Source: Pedobacter nutrimenti
GTDB lineage: Bacteria; Bacteroidota; Bacteroidia; Sphingobacteriales; Sphingobacteriaceae
Length of the DNA stretch: 64,000 nt
Assembly (NCBI RefSeq): GCF_003208655.1
Contig: NZ_QKLU01000006.1
Coordinates: forward strand, 124,001-188,000
Reading direction: 5' to 3'
Position 1 is the stretch's first letter. Every line of letters starts with the position of its first letter. This document shows, piece after piece, positions 25,870 to 35,005 of this stretch. The position numbers were made by a program, and so were the translations under genes. The notes beneath the pieces are model-generated. The model made no database searches. It saw only the letters and a program-made list of their open reading frames with translations, and had not been told where the DNA came from.

Positions 25870-28800
25870 ATGAAAAGACAGTTACTAACCAATCCTATTT
25901 CTTACGTTGTCATGCTGATGTTCCTCCTTTTTGGAATTGGAGCACAGGCCCAGGTGACAACATCAAGCGTTAACGGAAAAGTCCGGGATGCAAAGGGCAT
26001 CGCCATTCCCGGAGCCAGTGTGCTGATCGTACATGTACCAACTGGTACCAAGTATGGCGCAATGACTACTGCCGAAGGTTCTTACCGGGTCAATAACTTA
26101 AACCCAGGCGGACCTTATAAAATTACCGTTACCTATATAGGTTACAACAAACAGGAAAAAGACAATTTGAACCTGAGCCTTGGCGCAGACCAGCGTATGG
26201 ACTTTACCCTGTTGGATGAAGGACAGCAGCTGTCTGAAGTGGTTGTAGCAGGTACCAGAGGCGGAACCAAAATGGGAACAGGAACCCGTATTGGCGAAGA
26301 GCAAATCAAAAACTTGCCTACAGTGAGCCGCAGTTTAACGGATGTAACCCGTTTAACCCCTCAGGGCAGCAAAGACAACTCTTTTGTAGGAACCAACTTC
26401 AGGTACAATAACGTTACTATTGATGGTGCCATCAATAACGATGCGATCGGTTTTAGCCCTTCTTTAGGTGGACAGAGCGGTAGTTCAGGTATGCCTGGAA
26501 GCAGTACAAGGACCAACCCGGTTTCTTTGGATGCGATTCAGGATGTAACTGTGTTATTGGCCCCTTACGACGTAAAAATCGGTAACTTTACCGGTGGTAG
26601 TGTCAACGCAGTAACCCGTTCCGGTACAAATGATGTAACCGGATCGATTTATGGTTACGGACGTAATGCAGCCTTAATTGGAAGAAATAAAATTGGAGAC
26701 AATTCTAAAGAGCCTTCTGCTTTCCACGATTATCAGACTGGGGTAAGGGTAGGTTTCCCAATTATTAAAAATAAATTATTCTTCTTCACCAACGAAGAGA
26801 TTACCCGTCGTCAGGATCCGGTAATCCTTGGAGCAGGTTCAGCAGATATGAAAATCATTACTGCAGATGAGGCCAACTCCATTACCAACTACATGAAAAA
26901 CAGTTATGGCATTGATCCGGGATCTTCAGGTGATTATAACATCTACGCAAAATCCAATAAATTCTTTAACCGTTTGGACTGGAACATCAACGACAACAAC
27001 CAGTTGACCATTCGTAACAACACCATCACTTCTACAGCGACAAACTTAGAGCGTGATCAGGCCAACTTCAGGTTTGGTGGTATTGACTTTAAACAAACCA
27101 ATAACCAGAGTTCTACAGTTGCCGAATTGAAAAGCCGTTTGTCAAACTCTGCTTCCAATAGTTTGGTCATTGGTTATTCCAATATCCACGATTACAGGGA
27201 TCCGACATCCAACCCGGCAATTCCTCAAATTGAGATTTCTTCCCGTGGGGGTACCATCTTTTTGGGTACAGACAGGGAGGCGAGTATCTTCAACATGAAG
27301 CAAAAAACCTTCGAGTTTACAGATAACTTTACCCTGACCAAAGGAAAACATACTTTTACATTTGGTACACATAATGAGTTGTACAACATTACTTATGGTT
27401 TTGTAAACTCATGGAACGGCCGTGTGGCTTATGGAAGTATTGATGATTTCTTGAAAAATCAACCAAAACGTGTCCGGACCAATTATAACTATACCAATAA
27501 TACCAGGGATTATATTTTGGATAACCCTCCGGCACAGTTCAGGGTAAATATGTTCAGCTTGTATGGAGAAGATCAGTTTCAGATTACTGACCGTTTTAAA
27601 CTGACTTATGGTGTGCGTTTTGATTTGGCCGATTTGCCAAACAAACAACCTTTAAGTGATAAAACCACCAATGCACCGGTGGATCCGAATTATGGTAATA
27701 CCTTTACCTACACCAAACCAAAAGACATTAAAAATGATTTCTTAGGTCAGGTACAGGTATCCCCACGCATTGGTTTCAACTATGACATCAATGGTGATCA
27801 GAAAATGATCTTGCGTGGTGGTAGCGGCTTGTTTACTGGCCGTGTTCCCTTTGCCTGGTTGGGTTATGCATATTACAACAATGGGGTAACTTATGGTTCT
27901 CAGGACTTTAATAAATATAGTTACGATCCAACTAAGCCTATTGTAGGTCCTGTTGCTGGATCAGATCCAATCAGGGATGCTTTAAATGGAAATGGAGAAG
28001 CAGGTTATGCCGCTAAACAAGGCGTGAATGTAAACGATGCTAAAGGTGCAACCCAGGTCGATTTAATTGACAACAATTTCAAAATGCCAAAAACCTGGAG
28101 AACCAGCTTAGCGTTTGATTATAAAACAGATGATCAGTGGAAATTTACGGTAGAAGGTATTTATACAAAAGTAATCCATGATTTGAAATTCCAACAAGTA
28201 AACTATGTGGATAATGCCTTTTATTATCCTTATGATGTAAACCATCAGCAACCTATCTACACTAAAGCGGCGATCAATCCTCTTTATAGTAATGCTTATT
28301 TGCTGTCCAATACCAATCAGGGATATCGTTACAGCATTACTGGTCAGGTAAGCAAATCTTTCCCGTTTGGCTTGGATGTAATGGCAGCCTATACTTATGG
28401 ACAGTCTAAAGACATCACCAATGGTATCCGTAACTCTATGGAATCCAATTGGCAGTTGAACCAGGCTTTAAATCCAAATAACCCTGGACTGGCTTATTCT
28501 AACTTTGACATCCGTAACCGTATTGTGTCTACCATCAACTACAGACATGCCTGGGATAAAGACAATAAATATGTATCTAACTTCTCTTTATTCTTCAGTG
28601 CACAATCTGGTTCTCCATATTCTTATGGTATGTTAAATGGAACAATCAACGGAACAGGTCAAAATGTAAGTTTAATGTATGTTCCTAATGTTGGTGAAAC
28701 TTCTAAATTTATTGTTGCTGACTTGAAAGATAGCAAAGGTGCTGTTGTTGCAACCGTGGCACAACAAATTGCAGCATTTGATGCATTCATTGATGGTGAT

Positions 28801-29169
28801 AAATATCTGAAAAATAGAAGGGGTCAGTTTACTGAGCGTAACGGAGCACGTACACCATGGAATGTTCAGGCAGACTTCCGTTTTAGCCAGGATATTGTGG
28901 TTACAGGCAACGGTCCTAAAAAACAAACGCTTACTTTCACTTATGATATCGTGAACTTAACAAACCTGTTGAACAAAAACTGGGGTGTACAGTATTTCTC
29001 TCCAAACACTTACAACTCTATGGCAAGTATTGGTCTGATCAATGCTAAAGCAGGTTCCGCAACTGCATATCCTACCTATAACTTCGATAACAACAGTACT
29101 TCAACTTATTCAAAAGACTTCTTTGCATCACGTTTCCAAATGCAGTTTGGTCTGAGATACACTTTTTAA
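25870..29169 (+). CDS. Oar-like TonB-dependent outer-membrane receptor
   Basis: The 1099-aa exported protein has a signal peptide (about 1-27, cut after GIGAQA), an N-terminal carboxypeptidase-regulatory-like beta domain (about 33-110, SVNGKVRDAKGIAIPGASVL), a plug domain (about 120-260, with TGGSVNAVTRSGTNDVTGSI) and a large C-terminal barrel ending in FQMQFGLRYTF, with terminal Phe as in outer-membrane barrels. This is the Oar/OmpA-related TonB receptor class rather than SusC, and no SusD partner is adjacent. Ligands for such proteins are mostly unknown; in some myxobacteria and Bacteroidota they take part in protein uptake or export. It is a single gene with its own terminator. Confidence 0.88.
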   Translation: MKRQLLTNPISYVVMLMFLLFGIGAQAQVTTSSVNGKVRDAKGIAIPGASVLIVHVPTGTKYGAMTTAEGSYRVNNLNPGGPYKITVTYIGYNKQEKDNLNLSLGADQRMDFTLLDEGQQLSEVVVAGTRGGTKMGTGTRIGEEQIKNLPTVSRSLTDVTRLTPQGSKDNSFVGTNFRYNNVTIDGAINNDAIGFSPSLGGQSGSSGMPGSSTRTNPVSLDAIQDVTVLLAPYDVKIGNFTGGSVNAVTRSGTNDVTGSIYGYGRNAALIGRNKIGDNSKEPSAFHDYQTGVRVGFPIIKNKLFFFTNEEITRRQDPVILGAGSADMKIITADEANSITNYMKNSYGIDPGSSGDYNIYAKSNKFFNRLDWNINDNNQLTIRNNTITSTATNLERDQANFRFGGIDFKQTNNQSSTVAELKSRLSNSASNSLVIGYSNIHDYRDPTSNPAIPQIEISSRGGTIFLGTDREASIFNMKQKTFEFTDNFTLTKGKHTFTFGTHNELYNITYGFVNSWNGRVAYGSIDDFLKNQPKRVRTNYNYTNNTRDYILDNPPAQFRVNMFSLYGEDQFQITDRFKLTYGVRFDLADLPNKQPLSDKTTNAPVDPNYGNTFTYTKPKDIKNDFLGQVQVSPRIGFNYDINGDQKMILRGGSGLFTGRVPFAWLGYAYYNNGVTYGSQDFNKYSYDPTKPIVGPVAGSDPIRDALNGNGEAGYAAKQGVNVNDAKGATQVDLIDNNFKMPKTWRTSLAFDYKTDDQWKFTVEGIYTKVIHDLKFQQVNYVDNAFYYPYDVNHQQPIYTKAAINPLYSNAYLLSNTNQGYRYSITGQVSKSFPFGLDVMAAYTYGQSKDITNGIRNSMESNWQLNQALNPNNPGLAYSNFDIRNRIVSTINYRHAWDKDNKYVSNFSLFFSAQSGSPYSYGMLNGTINGTGQNVSLMYVPNVGETSKFIVADLKDSKGAVVATVAQQIAAFDAFIDGDKYLKNRRGQFTERNGARTPWNVQADFRFSQDIVVTGNGPKKQTLTFTYDIVNLTNLLNKNWGVQYFSPNTYNSMASIGLINAKAGSATAYPTYNFDNNSTSTYSKDFFASRFQMQFGLRYTF

Positions 29170-29197
29170 TAAATAGAATACATTCATAATTTTTTTT

Positions 29198-29227
29198 AAG
29201 CCTGAGACGATTGTCTCAGGCTTTTTT
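29198..29227 (+). terminator. Intrinsic terminator after the Oar-like receptor
   Basis: A perfect 11-bp stem (29198-29208 with 29213-29223) closes the loop GATT and runs into a T tract. Confidence 0.92.
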
Positions 29228-29295
29228 GTGTTAAAAGTGGTTTAGTTTGTGTTTTGCGGGTTTATGCGGTTTTGATTGCAATAAAACTGCGTGAA

Positions 29296-29327
29296 TTTGC
29301 AATATTTAGGAATAAAAATTACATTTA
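29296..29327 (+). promoter_or_regulatory. Candidate promoter of the peptidoglycan-peptide locus
   Basis: TTTG at 29296-29299, a 20-nt spacer and TACATTTA at 29320-29327 give one mismatch to the Bacteroidota consensus. It lies 34 bp before the NlpC/P60 start codon and would drive the four-gene set up to the terminator at 36479. Confidence 0.55.
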
Positions 29328-29361
29328 GGTTCGCTTAAACTTTATTTTTCAGACCAACCAA

Positions 29362-30615
29362 ATGAAATTAGTATCTCCTAAACCAAAAAAACACCTCTTT
29401 TTTTTTCTGCTGCTGTTTTCTGTTCAAGGATTATATGCAGCCCTTCCCAGCGACAGTACTTTAATCTATAAAATTAAAGCCATTGCAGAGGGAATCCGGA
29501 AAAAAGAAGCCCCCGATAAAAGAACAGATATTTTTCAGCTGGACGTGCAGGGTGAAAATAACCCTGTACTTGAACTGGAAACCACCTTGCCGCTGGCAGC
29601 AGAACAGTTTAAAAAAGAGCTATTGCAGGCAGGCCTGGGCACAGCTGTGCAGGTTAAAATATTACCTGATGCACAGGAACTGAAAGGGGCGGTATATGGC
29701 GTGGTTAGAATTTCTGTATCCAACAACCGGAAAAATCCGGAGCATGCCGCCGAAATGGTCACGCAAATGATTCTGGGAACACCGGTGCAGATTTTAAAAA
29801 AACAAAAGGGCTATGCCCTGGTCCGCTCTCCGGACAGGTACATCTCCTGGGTAGATAACGCTGCGCTGGCCGAAATGAACCAAAACGATTTTGAAGCCTG
29901 GAAAAAAGCAGACAAACTGGTGTACACCGAAGATTACGGATCGGCCTATACCAGTCCGGACGTTAAATCTTTAAGGGTATCTGATCTGGTTAAAGGGGAC
30001 ATTGTCCGATTACTGGAAAAACAGAAAGGCTTTTATAAAATTGCTTATCCCGATGGAAGAACAGCCTATATTCCCCTTGCCTGTGCGCAGGACTATAAAA
30101 GCTGGGTATCCAGGCCAAATCCGGATGCACAGCAAATTCTCAGTACGGCAAAAACGTTATTGGGGACCCCTTATTTATGGGGAGGAACTTCTATGAAAGG
30201 GGTCGATTGCAGTGGTTTTACCAAAACCAGTTATTTTCTGAACGGGATCATTTTGCCAAGAGACGCCTCCCAGCAAGCCCTGGTTGGGGAGGCTGTAGAC
30301 ATTTACCAGGCCGATACGGTGAACCTGGACAAATGCCTGAAAAACCTGAAAGCCGGAGACCTTTTGTTTTTTGCTGCTGCAAAAGGCAAAAGACCCGATC
30401 CTAAAATTACCCATACTGCCATTTATATGGGCGATGGTGAATTTATCCAGTCGGCAGGAATGGTGCGCATCAACAGCATGGTGCCAGGCGCACCTGGTTA
30501 TGCCGATTTCGAATCCAGGACCCTGGTGAGTGCACGCAGAATGCTCAACTCTATTGGCAAAGCCCAAATTACACGTATTGATCAACACGAATTTTATACC
30601 ATAACCAAACCATGA
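29362..30615 (+). CDS. Exported NlpC/P60 (C40) peptidase with SH3-like domains
   Basis: The 417-aa protein has a signal peptide (about 10-28, HLFFFLLLFSVQGLYA), SH3-like regions (about 135-250, with TPVQILKKQKGYALVRSPD and GDIVRLLEKQKGFYKIAYPD), then a C-terminal NlpC/P60 domain. Catalytic Cys283 is in GVDCSGFTKTSYF and His351 in HTAIYMGDGEFI. Family members with this layout (Bacillus YkfC and its Bacteroides relatives) cut the D-Glu to diamino-acid bond of peptidoglycan peptides, releasing L-Ala-D-Glu. It overlaps the epimerase start by 4 nt (ATGA), tying the two steps together. Confidence 0.9.
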   Translation: MKLVSPKPKKHLFFFLLLFSVQGLYAALPSDSTLIYKIKAIAEGIRKKEAPDKRTDIFQLDVQGENNPVLELETTLPLAAEQFKKELLQAGLGTAVQVKILPDAQELKGAVYGVVRISVSNNRKNPEHAAEMVTQMILGTPVQILKKQKGYALVRSPDRYISWVDNAALAEMNQNDFEAWKKADKLVYTEDYGSAYTSPDVKSLRVSDLVKGDIVRLLEKQKGFYKIAYPDGRTAYIPLACAQDYKSWVSRPNPDAQQILSTAKTLLGTPYLWGGTSMKGVDCSGFTKTSYFLNGIILPRDASQQALVGEAVDIYQADTVNLDKCLKNLKAGDLLFFAAAKGKRPDPKITHTAIYMGDGEFIQSAGMVRINSMVPGAPGYADFESRTLVSARRMLNSIGKAQITRIDQHEFYTITKP

Positions 30616-31751
30616 ACAACAGGAGAGACTTTATCAAATCATCTACCTTACTCGCCGGAAGTACCCTTGTTTTAGGTACTTCGCCTCTTTTAAGTACTGC
30701 AAGCCAGAAATTCGGGGGCAAAGGAAAGCTCAAGCTGCGCTTTAAGCCTTATACCCTTCAGCTGAAACATGTTTTTACCCTGGCCACCAGTTCCAGGTCT
30801 ACCACGCCGGTAGTACTCACCGAAATTGAATACGATGGGGTAATTGGTTATGGAGAAGCCTCCATGCCGCCTTATCTTGGGGAATCACATGAAACGGTCC
30901 TTAAGTTTCTGGCTAAAGTAGACCTGTCGAAATTTGACGATCCTTTTGAAATGGAAAACATTCTCAATTATGTGGACCATCTGGAGGCGGGTAATAAAGC
31001 AGCCAAAGCATCGGTAGACATTGCCCTGCATGACCTGGTCGGCAAAATCATGAAACAACCCTGGTACAAAATATGGGGTTATGATCCTTCAAAAACACCC
31101 AATACCTCCTATACCATAGGGATAGATACGCCCGAGGTAGTCCGTCAGAAAGTAAAAGAAGCCGATCCCTACAAAATCCTTAAAGTAAAGCTGGGCCGGG
31201 AAACCGATAAAATGATGATCGAAACCATTCGTCAGGTAACGGATAAACCCTTATGTGTAGACATTAACCAGGGCTGGAAAGACAGGGCATTTGCATTGGA
31301 TATGGCGCATTGGTTAAAAGAAAAGGGTGTTGTTTTTCTGGAACAGGCCATGCCTAAAGAACAGGTAGATGATAATGCCTGGCTGACCGAACACAGCCCT
31401 ATTCCAACTATTGGTGATGAGGCGGTGCAGCGCTTGGATGATGTTTTAAAAGCCCATAAAGTGTATAGCGGCATCAACATCAAGCTGATGAAATGTACCG
31501 GAATGCGGGAAGCGCATAAAATGCTGGAGCTTGGCCGTGCGTTGGGCATGAAAATGATGATTGGTTGTATGACCGAAACTTCCTGTGCCATTTCCGCTGC
31601 TTCACAGCTGGCCCCAATGGTCGACTGGGCAGACCTGGATGGTGCGCTGCTGATTGCCAATGATGTATATAAAGGTATGGAAGTACTAGATGGTAAAGTA
31701 ACCTTAAATGCCCTTCCGGGGCTTGGCCTTAAAAAGATCCGTTCTTACTGA
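30612..31751 (+). CDS. Tat-exported L-Ala-D/L-Glu (dipeptide) epimerase
   Basis: The 379-aa enolase-superfamily enzyme is of the dipeptide epimerase/muconate-lactonising type. The active-site set is complete: the KxK pair Lys191/Lys193, metal ligands Asp217 (DINQGW), Glu244 (EQAMP) and Asp269 (GDEA), and the second catalytic Lys291 (IKLMKCTG). Such enzymes convert L-Ala-D-Glu to L-Ala-L-Glu for murein-peptide use. The N-terminus NNRRDFIKSSTLLAGSTLVL is a twin-arginine signal, so this copy should act in the periplasm, unlike the cytoplasmic E. coli YcjG and Bacillus YkfB. It starts inside the end of the NlpC/P60 gene. Confidence 0.9.
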   Translation: MNNRRDFIKSSTLLAGSTLVLGTSPLLSTASQKFGGKGKLKLRFKPYTLQLKHVFTLATSSRSTTPVVLTEIEYDGVIGYGEASMPPYLGESHETVLKFLAKVDLSKFDDPFEMENILNYVDHLEAGNKAAKASVDIALHDLVGKIMKQPWYKIWGYDPSKTPNTSYTIGIDTPEVVRQKVKEADPYKILKVKLGRETDKMMIETIRQVTDKPLCVDINQGWKDRAFALDMAHWLKEKGVVFLEQAMPKEQVDDNAWLTEHSPIPTIGDEAVQRLDDVLKAHKVYSGINIKLMKCTGMREAHKMLELGRALGMKMMIGCMTETSCAISAASQLAPMVDWADLDGALLIANDVYKGMEVLDGKVTLNALPGLGLKKIRSY

Positions 31752-31801
31752 TCAAAAGCTTAAATTCAAAACTCAATTAAACCTAACCTAACCCAACAAC
31801 T

Positions 31802-34800
31802 ATGAAAAAAACCATTACCTTACTCATTTTACTGCTGATCTCCACGCTCACCTTATGGGCACAGGAGAAAACCATCAGCGGTAAAATCACTTCAACCGAG
31901 GACGGACTGCCCATTCCCGGTGTGAGTGTAACCGTAAAAGGAACAAACAAAGGGACCTCAACAGACGGAAACGGAAGTTATTCCATTCAGGCCGCTCCCG
32001 GAGCGGTACTCTGGATCAGGTCCATCGGCTTCCAGCCGAAAGAAATTACCGTTGGCAGCGGGGCTGTGATCAATGTAAGCCTTTCTCCCGACAGCCAGAA
32101 CCTCAATGAAATTGTGGTGACGGCTTTGGGCATTAAACGAAGTGAGAAATCACTGGGTTATTCTGCTCAGCAGGTTAAAGGAGATGACCTGACCTTAACC
32201 AAACAACAAAACGTATTGGGTACCCTGGCAGGGAAAATTGCCGGTGTGCAGGTGGTGGGTTCCTCGGGGGCAAGTATGGGCGGGACCCAGAAAATTAAAA
32301 TCCGTGGGGCCAATTCCCTGACAGGAAAAGACCAGCCTTTAATGGTGGTTGATGGTACACCGATTTCCAATCAGAATTTTTCCAACAGTACCTCTAATGG
32401 TGCGGATTATGGAAATGTGGGACAGGACATCAACCCTGACGATATTGAATCTGTGAGTGTGCTCAAAGGTCCGGCCGCCTCTGCCTTGTATGGCCTTCGT
32501 GGGCAGTATGGGGTGATTATGATTACCACCAAAAAGGGTAAGAAAGGACCTAAAGAATTGACCGTGCAACTGAGTTCAGCTTTTGCCATTGAAAAAACGG
32601 GAAACTTTATGCCTTTGCAGAATATTTATGGGGTGGGGAATGCGCAGACTTTCCTGACTTTACCTAATGGACAAAAATACCTGGATGGAAATGACGAAAG
32701 CTGGGGACCAAAAATGGATGGTACACCCGTAAGGATGTATTATAGTTTTTACAAGCAGGACCCGCGTTATGGGCAATTGACCCCTTTTGTTCCGCAGCCT
32801 GATAACATCAAAAATTTATATCAGACCGGGTATAACCTGAACAACAATATATCTGTTGCAGGTGGTAATGAAAACTCGGCCCTGCGCTTCAGCTACAACA
32901 ATGGTTATATTGGTGGGGTACTGCCAAATACCTGGCTGAAAAGGAACAATCTTGCGGTAAACGGATCTCTCGACCTGACTAAAAAACTCAGCGTAGGTGC
33001 CAATATCAATTATGCCAACAACAGTGCCCAACGGCCAACAGAGGGCTATCAGGGCTCTGGAACTGGATCGGTTCAGTGGTTTCAACGAAACATTGACATG
33101 AACGAACTTCGTAATTACAAATACCCTGATGGGACGATCAAAAACTGGAACGTGAACCCGGACAAAACCCTGGCGACCATTACGCCTGATGGCAATAAAC
33201 CCAGTGACTGGAACAATCCGTTCTTTGACTTGTATGAAAATCTGAACAAAGACAGCAGGGACCGTTTTTTTGGAGATGTGAACATCAGCTATCAGGTCCT
33301 GCCAGAGTTGAAGCTGAGTGCTTTTGCCAGGTCAGACCGCTTTACCCAGAACATTTCACATCAGGAAGCCCTGGGTGGGAGAAATTTGGACGGTTACTGG
33401 GTAGGTAAATACCAGAATACGGAAAACAACTACGAATTTTTAGGCCAGTTCAACAAAACCTGGGGCGAGCTTTCCCTGAACGGAAATTTTGGGGCAAATT
33501 TACTGACACAAAATTATAGCTACCTCAGACAGGAAACACAGGGTGGGTTGTCGAGCCCGGCATTTTATAATATCGAAGGCTCAGTAGACCGTCCGCTGGT
33601 GACCTCATACCTGCGGCGAAAAGAGGTACGGAGTATGTATGCAACGGCTTCTTTTGGTTATAAAGACACCTATTTCCTGGAGGGAACCATTCGGAATGAC
33701 AATTCTTCAGCCCTGCCAAAAAATAATAACTCTTATTGGTATCCTTCGGTATCCGGAAGTTTTGTTTTTAATGAACTGCTTAAGTGGGAGCCGCTGAGTT
33801 ATGGTAAGGTCAGATTGGGTTATGCTATTGCCGGATCAGATTTATCTCCTTATCAGACAGGGTACTATTACGAGATCGGAAACACCTATAAAAATGACCT
33901 GGTTAACATTAATACTCAATATGTACCTGACCAGCTGAACAATCCGGCTATAAAGCCCTCTTTTGCCCATTCTATGGAGGCCGGGATTGACCTGAGGTTT
34001 TTAAAGAACAGGGTAGGTCTGGAGTTTACCTATTACAATCAGGAAAATCAGAATGAGATCATTCCTTTAACCGTTCCGGGAGCAACAGGTTATTCCAGTT
34101 TTATTGTAAATGCCGGAAAAATCCAGAACAAAGGAATAGAAGTCACCCTTACGGGAAAACCAGTAGTGTCCAAATTTTTTAGCTGGGATGCTACACTGAA
34201 CTTCAGCCGGAACCGGAGCATGATCAAAGAACTTTACCCGGATGTAAACACGTACAGACTGGATTACAATACCTATTCAAAAGTCGATATTTTCCTGAAT
34301 GCCGAAGTTGGCAAACCTTTTGGAAACCTGGTCGGTCAGGCTTATCAGCGTGATGCGGCAACGGGCAAAATTCTTCTGGATAAGAATAATCTGCCAATGT
34401 ATGAAGCCAATCATGATTTCGGCACGGTACTGCCTAAATTTACAGGTGGTTTTGTGAATAATTTTCACATTGGTTCTTTTGACCTGAGTGCAATGATTGA
34501 TTTCCAGTCAGGGGGTAAATTCTTTAGCTGGACCAAAATGCTTGCCGTGAAATCTGGTCAGGCTGCAGAAACTGCTGCTTTAAACGATAAAGGTTTTAAT
34601 GTGCGTGATGCAGTGGCGAACGGTGGTGGTGTAAAAGTAAGCGGAATTTCTTCGGTAACCGGGCAGGAAGTAACGGCATACGTAGAAGCAAGGAATTATT
34701 ACCGCAACCTTTTAGGAACACAGGTTTATGAAGAATGGCTGATGGATGCTTCCTATGTAAAATTGCGTGAAATCAGTTTGGGCTATAACCTGAGCCAAAA

Positions 34801-34996
34801 AACCTTGAAAAAACTGCCTTTCAGATCGGCTAAAATTGCATTGGTGGCGAGAAATCCATTAATGATCTGGCAGAAAGCGCCTAAGGGGCTGGATCCCTCA
34901 GATCTTTCGGCAGGAAGTGCTTCCATTAGCTGGATTGAAAAAGGACAGTTGCCAACTGTTCGTTCTTATGGGATCAATCTAAACTTAACCTTTTAA
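31802..34996 (+). CDS. SusC/RagA-family TonB-linked outer-membrane transporter
   Basis: The 1064-aa protein has a signal peptide (about 1-20, ending LTLWAQ), a CarboxypepD_reg-like domain (about 22-100), a plug (about 105-235, including VLGTLAGKIAGVQVVG and VLKGPAASALYGLRG, the SusC hallmark) and a long barrel that ends RSYGINLNLTF. Together with the SusD-like lipoprotein 9 bp downstream it forms an outer-membrane pedal-bin importer. It lies 50 bp after the dipeptide epimerase, so its cargo is probably muropeptides or peptides rather than glycans; this is context inference. No anti-sigma or ECF genes accompany it. Confidence 0.9.
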   Translation: MKKTITLLILLLISTLTLWAQEKTISGKITSTEDGLPIPGVSVTVKGTNKGTSTDGNGSYSIQAAPGAVLWIRSIGFQPKEITVGSGAVINVSLSPDSQNLNEIVVTALGIKRSEKSLGYSAQQVKGDDLTLTKQQNVLGTLAGKIAGVQVVGSSGASMGGTQKIKIRGANSLTGKDQPLMVVDGTPISNQNFSNSTSNGADYGNVGQDINPDDIESVSVLKGPAASALYGLRGQYGVIMITTKKGKKGPKELTVQLSSAFAIEKTGNFMPLQNIYGVGNAQTFLTLPNGQKYLDGNDESWGPKMDGTPVRMYYSFYKQDPRYGQLTPFVPQPDNIKNLYQTGYNLNNNISVAGGNENSALRFSYNNGYIGGVLPNTWLKRNNLAVNGSLDLTKKLSVGANINYANNSAQRPTEGYQGSGTGSVQWFQRNIDMNELRNYKYPDGTIKNWNVNPDKTLATITPDGNKPSDWNNPFFDLYENLNKDSRDRFFGDVNISYQVLPELKLSAFARSDRFTQNISHQEALGGRNLDGYWVGKYQNTENNYEFLGQFNKTWGELSLNGNFGANLLTQNYSYLRQETQGGLSSPAFYNIEGSVDRPLVTSYLRRKEVRSMYATASFGYKDTYFLEGTIRNDNSSALPKNNNSYWYPSVSGSFVFNELLKWEPLSYGKVRLGYAIAGSDLSPYQTGYYYEIGNTYKNDLVNINTQYVPDQLNNPAIKPSFAHSMEAGIDLRFLKNRVGLEFTYYNQENQNEIIPLTVPGATGYSSFIVNAGKIQNKGIEVTLTGKPVVSKFFSWDATLNFSRNRSMIKELYPDVNTYRLDYNTYSKVDIFLNAEVGKPFGNLVGQAYQRDAATGKILLDKNNLPMYEANHDFGTVLPKFTGGFVNNFHIGSFDLSAMIDFQSGGKFFSWTKMLAVKSGQAAETAALNDKGFNVRDAVANGGGVKVSGISSVTGQEVTAYVEARNYYRNLLGTQVYEEWLMDASYVKLREISLGYNLSQKTLKKLPFRSAKIALVARNPLMIWQKAPKGLDPSDLSAGSASISWIEKGQLPTVRSYGINLNLTF

Positions 34997-35005
34997 CTAC
35001 AAGTC